In this document: piece by piece, positions 52,277-59,883 of the stretch | How the letters are laid out: every line of letters begins with the position of its first letter | How positions within the stretch are numbered: the first letter of the stretch is position 1 | Origin: an uncultured Alcaligenaceae bacterium | Lineage (GTDB): Bacteria; Pseudomonadota; Gammaproteobacteria; Burkholderiales; Burkholderiaceae_B | Length of the DNA stretch: 59,883 nt | Reading direction: 5' to 3' | NCBI GenBank assembly: GCA_937952975.1 | Contig: CALFXX010000113.1 | Span: forward strand, 1-59,883 | Translations under genes and position numbers: made by a program | The notes under the pieces: generated by a model | Told to the model about the DNA's origin: nothing | Database searches by the model: none | The model's input: the letters and a program-made list of their open reading frames with translations, nothing else

Positions 52277-53644
52277 TTATATAAAAAGCTGTCTAAGGCT
52301 CGGTAAAGCCTCTAGCGTTGCAATCCGGTCATACAGACCAGCATCGGCTCCTTTGATCGAACTGTTTGCAACTTTGCCGGTTTCGAGACAATCCAAAAAT
52401 TTGCGTTTAAGACCTGCTGCATCGATCGGATTCAACGCATTACCAAGCGGAAAGCGAATGTCGCCTGAGTCAAACTTGCGACCATCGTTCGTTTCAATTG
52501 TGACGCGATCGGTGAGTGCAAAGGCTGGGTCGAGTGGGCATACGGTATCGACGGTCTCGATCGACACTTTGCTGTACAAGCCCGAAACATCCGAGCGCGT
52601 CGCAAACGAATCAGTCAGCTGTGCAAGTCCGACTTCTCGCGCAACGATCGCTGAAGCTACTGCGAACTCAGCACTAAATTTTGCTTCGAGTCCAGTCACA
52701 GGGTGATGGTTTCTGAGCATAGAGGCCTGCGCGACACCGGTGGTGATGTGAACCTTTTTAATTTCAGCTGCTTTAAGATTTTCAGCTTCAGCGATTTTCA
52801 AAACGCCATCAATCGTGCGGTGCGCCGAGTAGCAAACAGGGTAGCGTTTGATCGAGAGCCCTGTTTCTAAGATGCGCAAGGTTTTTCCTAGCGTGTCTGC
52901 AGGGCGAGTGCGATCTACACGTCCTGCTTTTGATAATGCATTTAGATAACCGGCAGGGTGTTCAAACACATCGGCGGCTGAGGTCATGCCAAGCATCGAC
53001 AAACGCACGGCCTCGATACCGTGTGCAGCAGCGCGACCAGCGTGAAAAGGTTTGGTCATGGTGCCAAAGTTAGCAACCAGACCGCTGGCCAGACTGGCTG
53101 AAATCGCCAGCGCTTGACGCGTGTCAGCTTCATTTAAACGACGTAAGTAAGCCACTGCGGCGGCTGCACCGACTGCACCAAAGACGCCTGTTGGATGCCA
53201 GCCTTTCAAGTGATACTGGTCAGTCTCGCGGCTGACGAGTTCGGCCCATACTTCATAACCAACGATGTAGGCGCGCAATGCGTCAAGGCCCGAGCTGTTG
53301 AGCACATAGCCCTCTGCCAGGATCGCGGGCACCAACGCTGTGCTGGGATGGCCTGATAAGGCGACATCATCGTAGTCAAGTGCATGCCCAGCGACTGCGG
53401 TGATGAATGCCGCTTGAGCCGAAGGGTGCATCGTGCCAAGAAACGGTACAGGCGCCTCCGCCGGCGTTGTCGTATTTGCAAAAAAGTGGCGCACAATGTT
53501 GACGACAGGTTCGTTATGGCCAGCCATCATCGTGGCGATGGTGTCCATAAAACCGGTTTTGGCTACGGCGAGTGCGCCTTGTTCATTGTTGCCAAATGTT
53601 GGCTTTGATACAAAAGCGGCGAGGGCTTGGGTTAATCCAGTCAT
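52277..53644 (-). CDS. MmgE/PrpD family protein
   Basis: A 455-residue cytoplasmic protein of the 2-methylcitrate dehydratase / cis-aconitate decarboxylase superfamily. Characteristic parts are FLGTMHPSAQAAFITAVAGHALDYDDVALSGHPSTALVPAILA, GWHPTGVFGAVGAAAA, FGTMTKPFHAGRAAAHGIEAV and YPVCYSAHRTIDGVL. It sits downstream of the acyl-CoA dehydrogenase gene, 27 bases away, as the last gene of a CoA-ester catabolic operon. The exact substrate is not predictable. Confidence 0.87.
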   Translation of the reverse strand: MTGLTQALAAFVSKPTFGNNEQGALAVAKTGFMDTIATMMAGHNEPVVNIVRHFFANTTTPAEAPVPFLGTMHPSAQAAFITAVAGHALDYDDVALSGHPSTALVPAILAEGYVLNSSGLDALRAYIVGYEVWAELVSRETDQYHLKGWHPTGVFGAVGAAAAVAYLRRLNEADTRQALAISASLASGLVANFGTMTKPFHAGRAAAHGIEAVRLSMLGMTSAADVFEHPAGYLNALSKAGRVDRTRPADTLGKTLRILETGLSIKRYPVCYSAHRTIDGVLKIAEAENLKAAEIKKVHITTGVAQASMLRNHHPVTGLEAKFSAEFAVASAIVAREVGLAQLTDSFATRSDVSGLYSKVSIETVDTVCPLDPAFALTDRVTIETNDGRKFDSGDIRFPLGNALNPIDAAGLKRKFLDCLETGKVANSSIKGADAGLYDRIATLEALPSLRQLFI

Positions 53645-53671
53645 GTTTGTCTCGATGTTGTGATTGTTTTT

Positions 53672-54856
53672 TTAAAATGAACGTGGCATACCTAACATGT
53701 GCTCGCCGATATACGAAAGCACTAAGTTGGTTGAGATGGGGGCGATCTGGAATAGACGGGTCTCACGCCATTTACGCTCGACGTCGTACTCTTTGGCGTA
53801 GCCAAAACCGCCGTGGCATTGCAGGCAGGCCTCTGCCGCGTGCCACGTGGCATCCGAGGCGAGTAGCTTACCCATGTTGGCATCATCGCCGCAAGGTAAG
53901 CCCGCATCAAACAGGGCGGCTGCGCGACGCAAGACTAAATCAGCCGCATCGGTTTCGGCATGTGCACGCGCAATTGGAAACTGCACGGCCTGATTCTGAC
54001 CGATTGGACGGTCAAAGACGCGACGCTCGTTGACGTAAGCAACGGCTGTTTTGGTAAACCAGCGCGCGTCTCCAATCGCCTCAGCGGACACCAAAATACG
54101 TTCGGCATTCATGCCGTCAAGAATATATTTAAAGCCTTTGCCTTCTTCTCCAATCAGGCAATCGGCAGGGATCTTTAAATTATCAAAAAATACTTCAGTG
54201 GCGTGATGATTGATCATCGCTTTTAGTGGGCGAATCTCAAGTCCTTTGCCCAAACCGTCGCGAATATCTAACAAAAATACTGACAGACCATCGCTTTTCT
54301 TTTTGCACTGATCAACGGGTGTGGTGCGTGCCAACAACAGCATCAAGTCAGAGTGCAGTGCACGTGACGTCCATACCTTTTGACCGTTGATCACATAGTG
54401 ATCGCCTTGGCGCTCAGCACGGGTTTTGAGTTTGGTGGTGTCAGTGCCGGTGGTGGGCTCTGTGACGCCGAAGGCTTGTAAACGTACCTTGCCGGCGGCG
54501 ATATCGGGCAGGTATTTTTTCTTTTGCGCCTCGCTGCCGTGACGCATCACGGTACCCATGGTGTACATCTGTGCATGACAGGCACCTGCATTACAGCCCG
54601 ACTCATGAATCGTTTCAAGAATCACCATTGCCGCGCGCAAAGGCATACCGCTGCCACCGTACTCTTCGGGGATCAGGGCACCCAAGTAACCTGAGGCGGT
54701 GAGCGCCTGCACAAACTCTGTGGGGTAGGCGAGTTTCTCTTCAAGGCCACGCCAGTATGAGCCCGGAAAATCCGCACAAACGCGTTTAACGCCTTCGCGA
54801 ATCTCGGGGTAATCCAAACCGGTGTCGATCGTCAGAGAGTGAGTTGCTTGAGTCAT
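53672..54856 (-). CDS. Acyl-CoA dehydrogenase family protein
   Basis: A 394-residue flavoenzyme. Family features: YGGSGMPLRAAMVILETI, LQAFGVTEPTTGTDTTKLKTRAERQGDHYVINGQKVWTS, FDRPIGQNQAVQFPIA and QCHGGFGYAKEYDVERKWRETRLFQIAPIST. In medium-chain enzymes the catalytic glutamate stands in YEGT near the end; here that stretch is IAPIST, so the base must come from elsewhere, as in isovaleryl-CoA-like enzymes, or the reaction differs. It follows the enoyl-CoA hydratase gene by 177 bases. Confidence 0.87.
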   Translation of the reverse strand: MTQATHSLTIDTGLDYPEIREGVKRVCADFPGSYWRGLEEKLAYPTEFVQALTASGYLGALIPEEYGGSGMPLRAAMVILETIHESGCNAGACHAQMYTMGTVMRHGSEAQKKKYLPDIAAGKVRLQAFGVTEPTTGTDTTKLKTRAERQGDHYVINGQKVWTSRALHSDLMLLLARTTPVDQCKKKSDGLSVFLLDIRDGLGKGLEIRPLKAMINHHATEVFFDNLKIPADCLIGEEGKGFKYILDGMNAERILVSAEAIGDARWFTKTAVAYVNERRVFDRPIGQNQAVQFPIARAHAETDAADLVLRRAAALFDAGLPCGDDANMGKLLASDATWHAAEACLQCHGGFGYAKEYDVERKWRETRLFQIAPISTNLVLSYIGEHMLGMPRSF

Positions 54857-55033
54857 GTTGCTTGCTCCGTATCAAAATAATTATTGACTGAACTGTGAGG
54901 CGCATTAGTCGCTATGGCGTGAGGTTGCTGTCGCACAGTCGCACACGTTTGGCTTTATCGGACTTGGTGCGCTGCGAAGCCGATTCGCGACACTTGCTCG
55001 CCAATTGGGTCGACTGACCAACGCGGTGTTCGC

Positions 55034-55834
55034 TTAGCATCCCTTGAAATTCGCTTTGCGTTTTTCATTAAAGGCTGCGATACCTTCCATACGATCTTCT
55101 GTACCGATCAAATGGTTATAGGCCTCAATCTCAAATCTGAACGCGGTGCGCAATTCCATTTGGCCACCGTAGCGAACCGATTTTTTGATTTGACGCACCG
55201 ACAGCGGTGCATTGCTGGCAATGGCTTCAGCGGTTTCAAGTGCGCGAGGCAGTACGTCGGCTGGTTCTAAAACGGCATTGACCAAGCCATATTCGTTTGC
55301 CTGCTGTGCGTTAAATGGCTTGCCGGTCATCAAAATTTCTTTCGCACGGCGCTCACCAATTGCGCGTGGCAGATTTTGCGTACCGCCCGCGCCGGGCATG
55401 ATGCCCAGCGTCACTTCTGTTAACGCAAAACGCGCAGCGTTGCTGGCATAAATGAAATCGCAAGATAAGGCCATTTCAAGACCACCGGCATAGGCATGGC
55501 CGTTGACCGCTGCAATCACGGGCACGGGCAAATCAACAAGTGTCCAGTACATGCGTTCGAATAACTCGTGCTGCAGTGTCCATTGTTTTTTGGTCATACC
55601 GTTGCGCTCTTTTAGATCGCCGCCGGCACAAAATATTTTTTCACCAGCACCGGTCAGCACGACGCAGCGAATATCGCCAGCATCAGCCGTTAAGCGGTTC
55701 CAGAGATCAAGCATGTCGTGACCCATCTGCGTATTGACGGCATTGCCGACTTGCGGGCGATTGATCGTGACTTTTAAAACATGCGCGCCGATCACTTCTG
55801 TGGCAATCGTTTCGTAGCTTGGTAAGGCAGTCAT
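55034..55834 (-). CDS. Enoyl-CoA hydratase/isomerase family protein
   Basis: A 266-residue crotonase-fold protein. The oxyanion-hole motifs FCAGGDLKER and AVNGHAYAGGLEMALSCDFIYAS are present, and the catalytic glutamate region reads LTEVTLGIMPGAGGTQNLPRAIG. Reaction: hydration or isomerisation of an enoyl-CoA. The ATG overlaps the stop of the upstream CoA-transferase gene by 4 bases. With its neighbours it gives CoA activation, dehydrogenation and hydration steps of a carboxylic acid pathway. Confidence 0.9.
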   Translation of the reverse strand: MTALPSYETIATEVIGAHVLKVTINRPQVGNAVNTQMGHDMLDLWNRLTADAGDIRCVVLTGAGEKIFCAGGDLKERNGMTKKQWTLQHELFERMYWTLVDLPVPVIAAVNGHAYAGGLEMALSCDFIYASNAARFALTEVTLGIMPGAGGTQNLPRAIGERRAKEILMTGKPFNAQQANEYGLVNAVLEPADVLPRALETAEAIASNAPLSVRQIKKSVRYGGQMELRTAFRFEIEAYNHLIGTEDRMEGIAAFNEKRKANFKGC

Positions 55835-57000
55835 GGAGTTTTCCTTTTTAGTAACAGTTCTGTATGTTCACCAAGTTTTGGCGGCGGTGCAATGGGTTTG
55901 GGGCGTACGCCATCGAAGCTGATTGGCAGACCAAGAAACCGCATGCCGGTGCCCGGTACGTCTTGCACCAAGCCGAGCGCTTCGGTTTGCGGATGGGCAA
56001 GCATTTGAGCCAAGTCATTGACCGGAGCGCAGGGCACACCAGCTGCCTCTAACAGAGCAGTCCAATGTGCAGTCGTTTGGGTAGCCACAATCGCTTCGAT
56101 CATTCCATAGAGTTCAGTTTGATGGTCAACTCGTTTGGGGTTGTCGACAAAGCGAGGATCTTCAAGCCACTCGGGGCGCCCCAGAACTTTTGCTAGCGAT
56201 TTAAATAAGCTATCGCTGCCTGCGGCAATCACGATTTCGCCATCGCTCGTGAGGTAACCCTTGTAGGGCACGATCCCTGGGGCACCCGAGCCTTGTTTGC
56301 CGGCTAATTGGCCGGACGCCAAGTATTGCGATGCCAGCAAGGACACCCAGCTCGTGGCGGTTTCAAAAAGAGAAACATCAATGATGCGACCGACTCCTGA
56401 GACTTGGCGCTCATAGAGTGCGGTGAGGATCCCAATGATGCCCCACATGCCGGTGCCCATATCAACGATCGAAGCGCCCACACGCACCGCAGGGCGACCG
56501 GGTTCGCCAGTCGTGCTCATGATGCCCCCAAATGCCTGCATCAGAGGGTCGTAGCCCGGACGAGTTTTAAGAGGCCCCTCGCGGCCGAAGGCACCGAGGC
56601 TGCAGTAAATCAAGCGTGGTTGTCTGGCGAGCAAACTTTTACCATCGAGCCCCAATTGCTCGACATGGCCTGGGCGTAGGTTTTGAATGACGATGTCAGC
56701 TTCGGTGCAGATAAAGTCTTTGAGCGCGGTGATTTGTTCTGGATCGCGTAGTTCGCAGACCACGGATTGCTTATTTCGGTTCAAAGACTGGAAAAAGGCT
56801 GAGGCTCCCTCCCAGAAAGGGGGCCCCCAGCGGCGAGCATCATCACCGTCGGCTTTTTCAATTTTAATCACCCGGGCGCCCAGTTCACTTAGGATTTGGC
56901 CGGCAAACGGGGCTGCGACGCTGTGGCCGAGTTCGATGACGGTGAGTCCGGCAAAGGGGCCTGGAGGGCTGGTTTGAGTTGTCTCTGTCATTTTTATCAT
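55831..57000 (-). CDS. CaiB/BaiF family CoA-transferase (second copy)
   Basis: A 389-residue class III CoA-transferase, distinct from that at 39211. It has FAGLTVIELGHSVAAPFAGQILSELGARVIKIEK, FFQSLNRNKQSVVCEL, NLRPGHVEQLGLDG and the catalytic aspartate region TRPGYDPLMQAFGGIMSTTG. It is the first gene of the minus-strand acyl-CoA operon and presumably activates the acid substrate by transfer from another CoA ester. An ATG three codons inside (56991) is an equally good start. Confidence 0.9.
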   Translation of the reverse strand: MIKMTETTQTSPPGPFAGLTVIELGHSVAAPFAGQILSELGARVIKIEKADGDDARRWGPPFWEGASAFFQSLNRNKQSVVCELRDPEQITALKDFICTEADIVIQNLRPGHVEQLGLDGKSLLARQPRLIYCSLGAFGREGPLKTRPGYDPLMQAFGGIMSTTGEPGRPAVRVGASIVDMGTGMWGIIGILTALYERQVSGVGRIIDVSLFETATSWVSLLASQYLASGQLAGKQGSGAPGIVPYKGYLTSDGEIVIAAGSDSLFKSLAKVLGRPEWLEDPRFVDNPKRVDHQTELYGMIEAIVATQTTAHWTALLEAAGVPCAPVNDLAQMLAHPQTEALGLVQDVPGTGMRFLGLPISFDGVRPKPIAPPPKLGEHTELLLKRKTP

Positions 57001-57107
57001 CTATCAGGTGTGTATCCCGCCGTTCATTTGGTAGGATGAAAAATCAGAACAACCTTTGATTCGGATCGACCCAACGCGCCGATCAATCAAGAATGCAGGT
57101 CGAACAA

Positions 57108-57138
57108 AGGCTCAGGCCCTCAAAGAGAGCCTGAGCCT
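57108..57138 (-). terminator. Rho-independent-type terminator after the terC group
   Basis: AGGCTCAGGC (57108-57117) and GCCTGAGCCT (57129-57138) form a 10-bp stem, with CTC/GAG extending it inside the loop. On the minus strand it is followed by TTTGTTCG. It lies 74 bases beyond the stop of the small gene downstream of terC. Confidence 0.65.
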
Positions 57139-57211
57139 GTCAATCATATATGGAAATTGAAATTCTTACCTTCGCGGGTGCGAAGGGTTATTGGTGAATG
57201 CTAAAAAAACG

Positions 57212-57655
57212 TTAATCGGCCGCAAGGACCAAAATCGCGGTAGTGGCTGCGACCCCCATCGCCCTGGATGCCAGATCAGGCTGAGCTTGTTGACCTTCGC
57301 TCAGGGGTTCTTGGACCTGGGCTAGTTGTGGTCTGCGAGCATCGAGTACACGTGCACCAAAAAATTCACCCTGGAGCTGCTTGGTGACATTGGTCAAGGG
57401 GCCAAAGGCGACCCGATGAACAAATTGGTGTCCCTCAGTGATGAAGCTTTTAGTGATTTCAGAACATCTATCGTCTGCCCACTGTGTTTGCCATTTTTTA
57501 CGTGCACTGCCTGAAATCCATTTTGAAATATGACGGTTCAGTTTGGGAGGGCAGCCCACAAGCACGCATCTTGTCGGCTGATCCGCAGTAATCATCGTAG
57601 CAAGTTGATGACGCGCATATTCAGAATCATTAATGTAGATGATGAGAGTTTCCAT
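57212..57655 (-). CDS. Unrecognised 147-residue protein downstream of terC
   Basis: I do not recognise this protein with certainty. It begins METLIIYINDSEYARHQLATMI and has the basic stretch GSARKKWQTQW, then a Gln/Pro-rich part and an Ala-rich hydrophobic end (ASRAMGVAATTAILVLAAD). The first ~95 residues recall a universal-stress-like alpha/beta fold (a strand of hydrophobics, then VLVGCPPKL), but no nucleotide motif GxxGxxxxS is visible. It starts 11 bases after the TerC-family gene and shares its riboswitch-controlled transcript, which points to a metal- or stress-linked role. Confidence 0.6.
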   Translation of the reverse strand: METLIIYINDSEYARHQLATMITADQPTRCVLVGCPPKLNRHISKWISGSARKKWQTQWADDRCSEITKSFITEGHQFVHRVAFGPLTNVTKQLQGEFFGARVLDARRPQLAQVQEPLSEGQQAQPDLASRAMGVAATTAILVLAAD

Positions 57656-57666
57656 TTGACAGCCTC

Positions 57667-58395
57667 CTAGATTTTTTGATTGGCAAGTGTTGTAGAAGAG
57701 AGCGTGTTGCTGTGGGTACTTGGTTTGTGTGCTGCGTATTTACTGACGATCAGCACAAGTGCGATTGCGACGATATAAGTTACCCAGCGCGCGATCTCGT
57801 GGATACGTGCAGTGCCGTCAAAGATTGGATCAAGCAGTGCTTCGTCGGTGATCATTTTGGCGGCTGTGAAAGCGAGAACCGCTGCGCCGACAGTAATAAT
57901 GAAGGGCCAACGCTCAACCATTTTGAGCACGAGCGTGCTACCAAACACGACGATCGGTACGCTGATCAGCAAGCCAAGAATGACAAGGTCAAAGGAGCCT
58001 TGCGCTGCACCGGCAACACCCAGCACGTTGTCAATGCCCATTAAGGCGTCGGCCACGACAATGGTTTTCATCGCACCCCAAAAAGTTGTGACGCGAATGT
58101 CGTGCTGTTTGTCTTCGCCGGTGTCCAAGATCAACTTGCAGGCAATCCAAAGTAGCCCGAGGCCGCCTACTAGCATGAGACCGGGGATTTTGAGCAGCCA
58201 GACAACACCAACCGTTAATACGGAGCGCACGAGAATCGCCCCAACGGTACCAAACCAGATAGCTTTCTTTTGTAGAGGAGGGGGAAGTTTACGAGCAGCC
58301 AGCGCAATCACAATTGCGTTATCGCCCGCGAGTACAAGATCAATCAGAATAATGGCCAGCAGAGCAGACCACCACGTGGAGGAAAAGAGTTCCAT
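57667..58395 (-). CDS. TerC family integral membrane protein (Alx/manganese-exporter type)
   Basis: A 242-residue membrane protein with about seven segments. Family motifs with membrane acids are LIDLVLAGDNAIVIALAARKLP (segment 1) and VVADALMGIDNVLGVAGAA (segment 4); these Asp/Asn residues probably form the metal path. TerC-family members such as Alx and MntP-like exporters move manganese or fold with exported metalloproteins. A yybP-ykoY-type manganese riboswitch lies upstream, which supports manganese as the controlling ion. The start ATG is at 58395. Confidence 0.88.
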   Translation of the reverse strand: MELFSSTWWSALLAIILIDLVLAGDNAIVIALAARKLPPPLQKKAIWFGTVGAILVRSVLTVGVVWLLKIPGLMLVGGLGLLWIACKLILDTGEDKQHDIRVTTFWGAMKTIVVADALMGIDNVLGVAGAAQGSFDLVILGLLISVPIVVFGSTLVLKMVERWPFIITVGAAVLAFTAAKMITDEALLDPIFDGTARIHEIARWVTYIVAIALVLIVSKYAAHKPSTHSNTLSSTTLANQKI

Positions 58396-58510
58396 AGTTC
58401 AAGCCTTAAAAAGACAATCAATCAAAACCTAAACAAGAAACACGCTGTCAAAACGATGGTTGAACATCAACGCAACGCGATTGACAAAACATGCCCTGTT
58501 AGGCCACTGA

Positions 58511-58652
58511 TCGAAGGTCTTGCTCGGCTTGTTATGGTTCAGTTATATGCCCGACAAGCCGGAAGCTTTCGCTTCGTAATGACGACTTGACGTGCCCTTT
58601 GTGAGTTTAAATTCGAACCGGATCACAAAGAACTGGAGCTACTCCCCATCGA
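58511..58652 (-). ncRNA. yybP-ykoY manganese riboswitch
   Basis: On the minus strand the leader reads UCGAUGGGGAGUAGCU at its 5' end and GCAAGACCUUCGA at its 3' end; GGGGAGUAGC and GCAAGACC are hallmarks of this class. Pairings visible by eye: UCGAUGG with CCUUCGA (closing stem, one mismatch), CUUUGUGA with UCACAAAG, GAAGC-GAAA-GCUUC (GNRA loop) and GGCUUGU with ACAAGCC. The 115 bases between the aptamer and the TerC-family start (58396-58510) would hold the expression platform; no clear terminator is seen, so control may be translational. High manganese is expected to raise expression. Confidence 0.85.
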
Positions 58653-58742
58653 GCTTTCAATATACCTAAAAAAATGAGTAAGGAACAAATTATTTTTAAA
58701 TAAATAGCTGTTTTAAGCGAAACCTAGGGAAATCCTGATCCT

Positions 58743-59438
58743 TCAACGCAAAATCAGTTCGATTGACGGAGGTTCATCCCAAATCCAGCCACCGTTACGC
58801 CGAAAGATTTCAGGAAAATGCCCAGGCACAATCACATCCGTGCCTTCGCAGATCTCGGCAATCGAGCGCTTTGACTCTTCGGGTGAGGCGAAGCACATAT
58901 CACTCATTTGGGCTAGCACCTCTTTTGGATATTTAACCGCATCGCCTGCCAGTACGACCCGACGACCATCGGCCTGCGTGAAACGTAGCGCTTGCGATCC
59001 TGTCGTGTGCCCTGGCACCTCAAAGTGTTCAATGCCCGGCACCACCTCACCGCGCTTAGGCAGCACGCGCACGTCAAACTCGGCGAGTAGCTCGTGAATC
59101 TTCCAGGGTACGAACAAGTCATCTGGGTGTGGGTTGCGCGCGTAAGCTAACTCGGTTTCGCTCACGCACACTTTGACGCCCTTAAAGAGGTCAAGATTTT
59201 GGCAGTGGTCAAAATGTAAATGAGATAAGAACACGAAGTCGAGATCGGTCGGGGCAAGGCCGCGCTCTTTGAGGCCGGCGAGCAAAGCTTTGCGAACGCA
59301 AAAGTGCCCAGTGTCGAACAGAATGCGGGTGCCGTCCGCAGCGGTGAGCAAGGCCACATTGCAAAGCCCAAAAAAGCCCCCTTTAAAGCTCAGACTGTTG
59401 CCTTTGAGCAGTAACTCGTAGCGTGCGTTCAATATCAT
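58743..59438 (-). CDS. MBL-fold metallo-hydrolase (lactonase-like)
   Basis: A 231-residue metallo-beta-lactamase fold protein with the zinc motif SHLHFDHC, the third histidine in EVPGHTTGSQAL, the bridging aspartate in VVLAGDAVKYP and the final histidine in IVPGHFPEIF. This set resembles quorum-quenching N-acyl homoserine lactonases and other small lactonases. No signal peptide. It is a single gene at the right side of the window. The substrate is undecided. Confidence 0.85.
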   Translation of the reverse strand: MILNARYELLLKGNSLSFKGGFFGLCNVALLTAADGTRILFDTGHFCVRKALLAGLKERGLAPTDLDFVFLSHLHFDHCQNLDLFKGVKVCVSETELAYARNPHPDDLFVPWKIHELLAEFDVRVLPKRGEVVPGIEHFEVPGHTTGSQALRFTQADGRRVVLAGDAVKYPKEVLAQMSDMCFASPEESKRSIAEICEGTDVIVPGHFPEIFRRNGGWIWDEPPSIELILR

Positions 59439-59615
59439 TCTCCAAGGTATTTTGATTTTTTTTGATCACTTTTGCCCACTGATGTTACTTCTTCGTTACT
59501 ATGTTTGCCAGCCGCTATGTTGCAGTGCCGCAGTTGTGGGCTGTGTCATTCGGTGGGGTTAAGTTTAGTGCCCTAAGACGTCCTTTTCACCTCTATCCTT
59601 TGTTCAGGAGACCTC

Positions 59616-59717
59616 ATGTCCCGCTCACCTCTAATTCGCTTGGCCGCCGCCTTGGCCTCGTCGTTCCACGCGCGCACCTCGGCGGGCAGGTTGAGCATGG
59701 CGATGCCCTTCTCGTAG
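59616..59717 (+). pseudogene. Start of a gene broken at a sequence junction
   Basis: An ATG at 59616 with CAGGAG five bases upstream opens a frame MSRSPLIRLAAALASSFHA... that looks like the beginning of a signal peptide but stops after 33 residues at a TAG. Sequence up to about 59640 has the composition of the rest of the window; from there it becomes strongly GC-rich. The most likely reading is a genuine native gene start joined to foreign sequence. Confidence 0.45.
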
Positions 59718-59883
59718 GGGCGGCCGGTGTCGAGGTCGAGTCGCGCCTCGTCTCCGGCAAGCCCGCGGACGCCCTGATCGACGTCGCGAAAGAGGCTGGC
59801 GCGAGCGCGATCGTCGTCGCGAGTTACAATAATGCGACCGGCTCCTGGGTCGGGCTCGGTAGTTCGCTTTCCGTCGGCGGTAT
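59640..59883. other. GC-rich anomalous tail with a universal stress protein fragment
   Basis: The last ~245 bases use GC-rich codons unlike anything else in the window. From about 59720 to the end the plus strand encodes GVEVESRLVSGKPADALIDV... followed by GASAIVVASYNNATGSWVGLGSS, which resembles the C-terminal half of a UspA-type universal stress protein. From about 59640 to 59730 the best frame is on the minus strand (LDTGRPYEKGIAMLNLPAE, then VRAWNDEAKAAAK), a different, unrecognised protein. Two unrelated gene pieces in opposite directions within 245 bases suggest a chimeric contig end rather than native sequence. Confidence 0.5.

Noticed and set aside
1..59883. tRNA, rRNA, CRISPR array, transposase or phage genes
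   Set aside because: No cloverleaf-like gene ends, spaced repeat arrays, transposase motifs or integrase motifs were seen anywhere in the window.

Overview
The window looks like chromosomal DNA of a betaproteobacterium of the order Burkholderiales, probably Alcaligenaceae-like. The signs are a Bug/TctC-type binding protein, several CaiB/BaiF CoA-transferases, a MmgE/PrpD protein, an iron-sulfur photolyase and dense catabolic operons at moderate GC. This placement comes from gene content only. I see no rRNA, tRNA, CRISPR array, transposase or phage gene. The last ~245 bases (from about 59640) differ sharply in composition and look like a chimeric contig end.

Layout. (1) 1-5331: a c-di-GMP signalling module (GGDEF-EAL protein cut by the window start, membrane histidine kinase, REC-PAS-GGDEF-EAL regulator). 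(2) 5492-14460: two tandem isoquinoline-oxidoreductase-like molybdenum hydroxylase pairs (iorAB-type). The second runs by overlapping or near-overlapping starts into soxX-soxY-soxZ-soxA and a flavocytochrome c sulfide dehydrogenase flavoprotein; soxB and soxCD are absent. (3) 14521-25940: a 15-bp tandem repeat in front of a MarR regulator, then a PreA-like dihydropyrimidine dehydrogenase, hydantoinase/oxoprolinase subunits HyuA and HyuB, an orphan TRAP binding protein, and a coxL-coxM-(coxS-coxG fusion) molybdenum hydroxylase. Regions 2 and 3 look like one catabolic island for an N- and possibly S-containing heterocycle; the substrate is inferred, not shown.

(4) 26000-34888: mixed genes, including histidine phosphatase, Bug receptor, DUF805, M23 peptidase, DsbB-like with DUF5993, MOSC protein, YajQ, Old Yellow Enzyme and a fused aconitase-family enzyme with its swivel domain first. 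(5) 35128-42620: tetronate catabolism genes (otnK, otnC, denD), an SDR without its catalytic residues, a CaiB transferase, a GNAT and a gamma-glutamyltransferase-like protein. (6) 42780-52207: a pterin and light neighbourhood, with folE-BLUF-MFS-pterin dehydratase on the plus strand and, on the minus strand, a tight operon of cryptochrome, DUF2256, CRY-DASH and FeS-type photolyase. The DUF2256 gene is only 56 codons long. (7) 52277-57000: an acyl-CoA operon (CaiB, enoyl-CoA hydratase, acyl-CoA dehydrogenase, MmgE/PrpD). (8) 57212-58652: a yybP-ykoY-type manganese riboswitch ahead of a TerC-family membrane protein and a small unknown protein. (9) A lactonase-like MBL-fold hydrolase, then the anomalous tail.

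All functions are read from protein motifs and gene order by eye. No database search or alignment was run.
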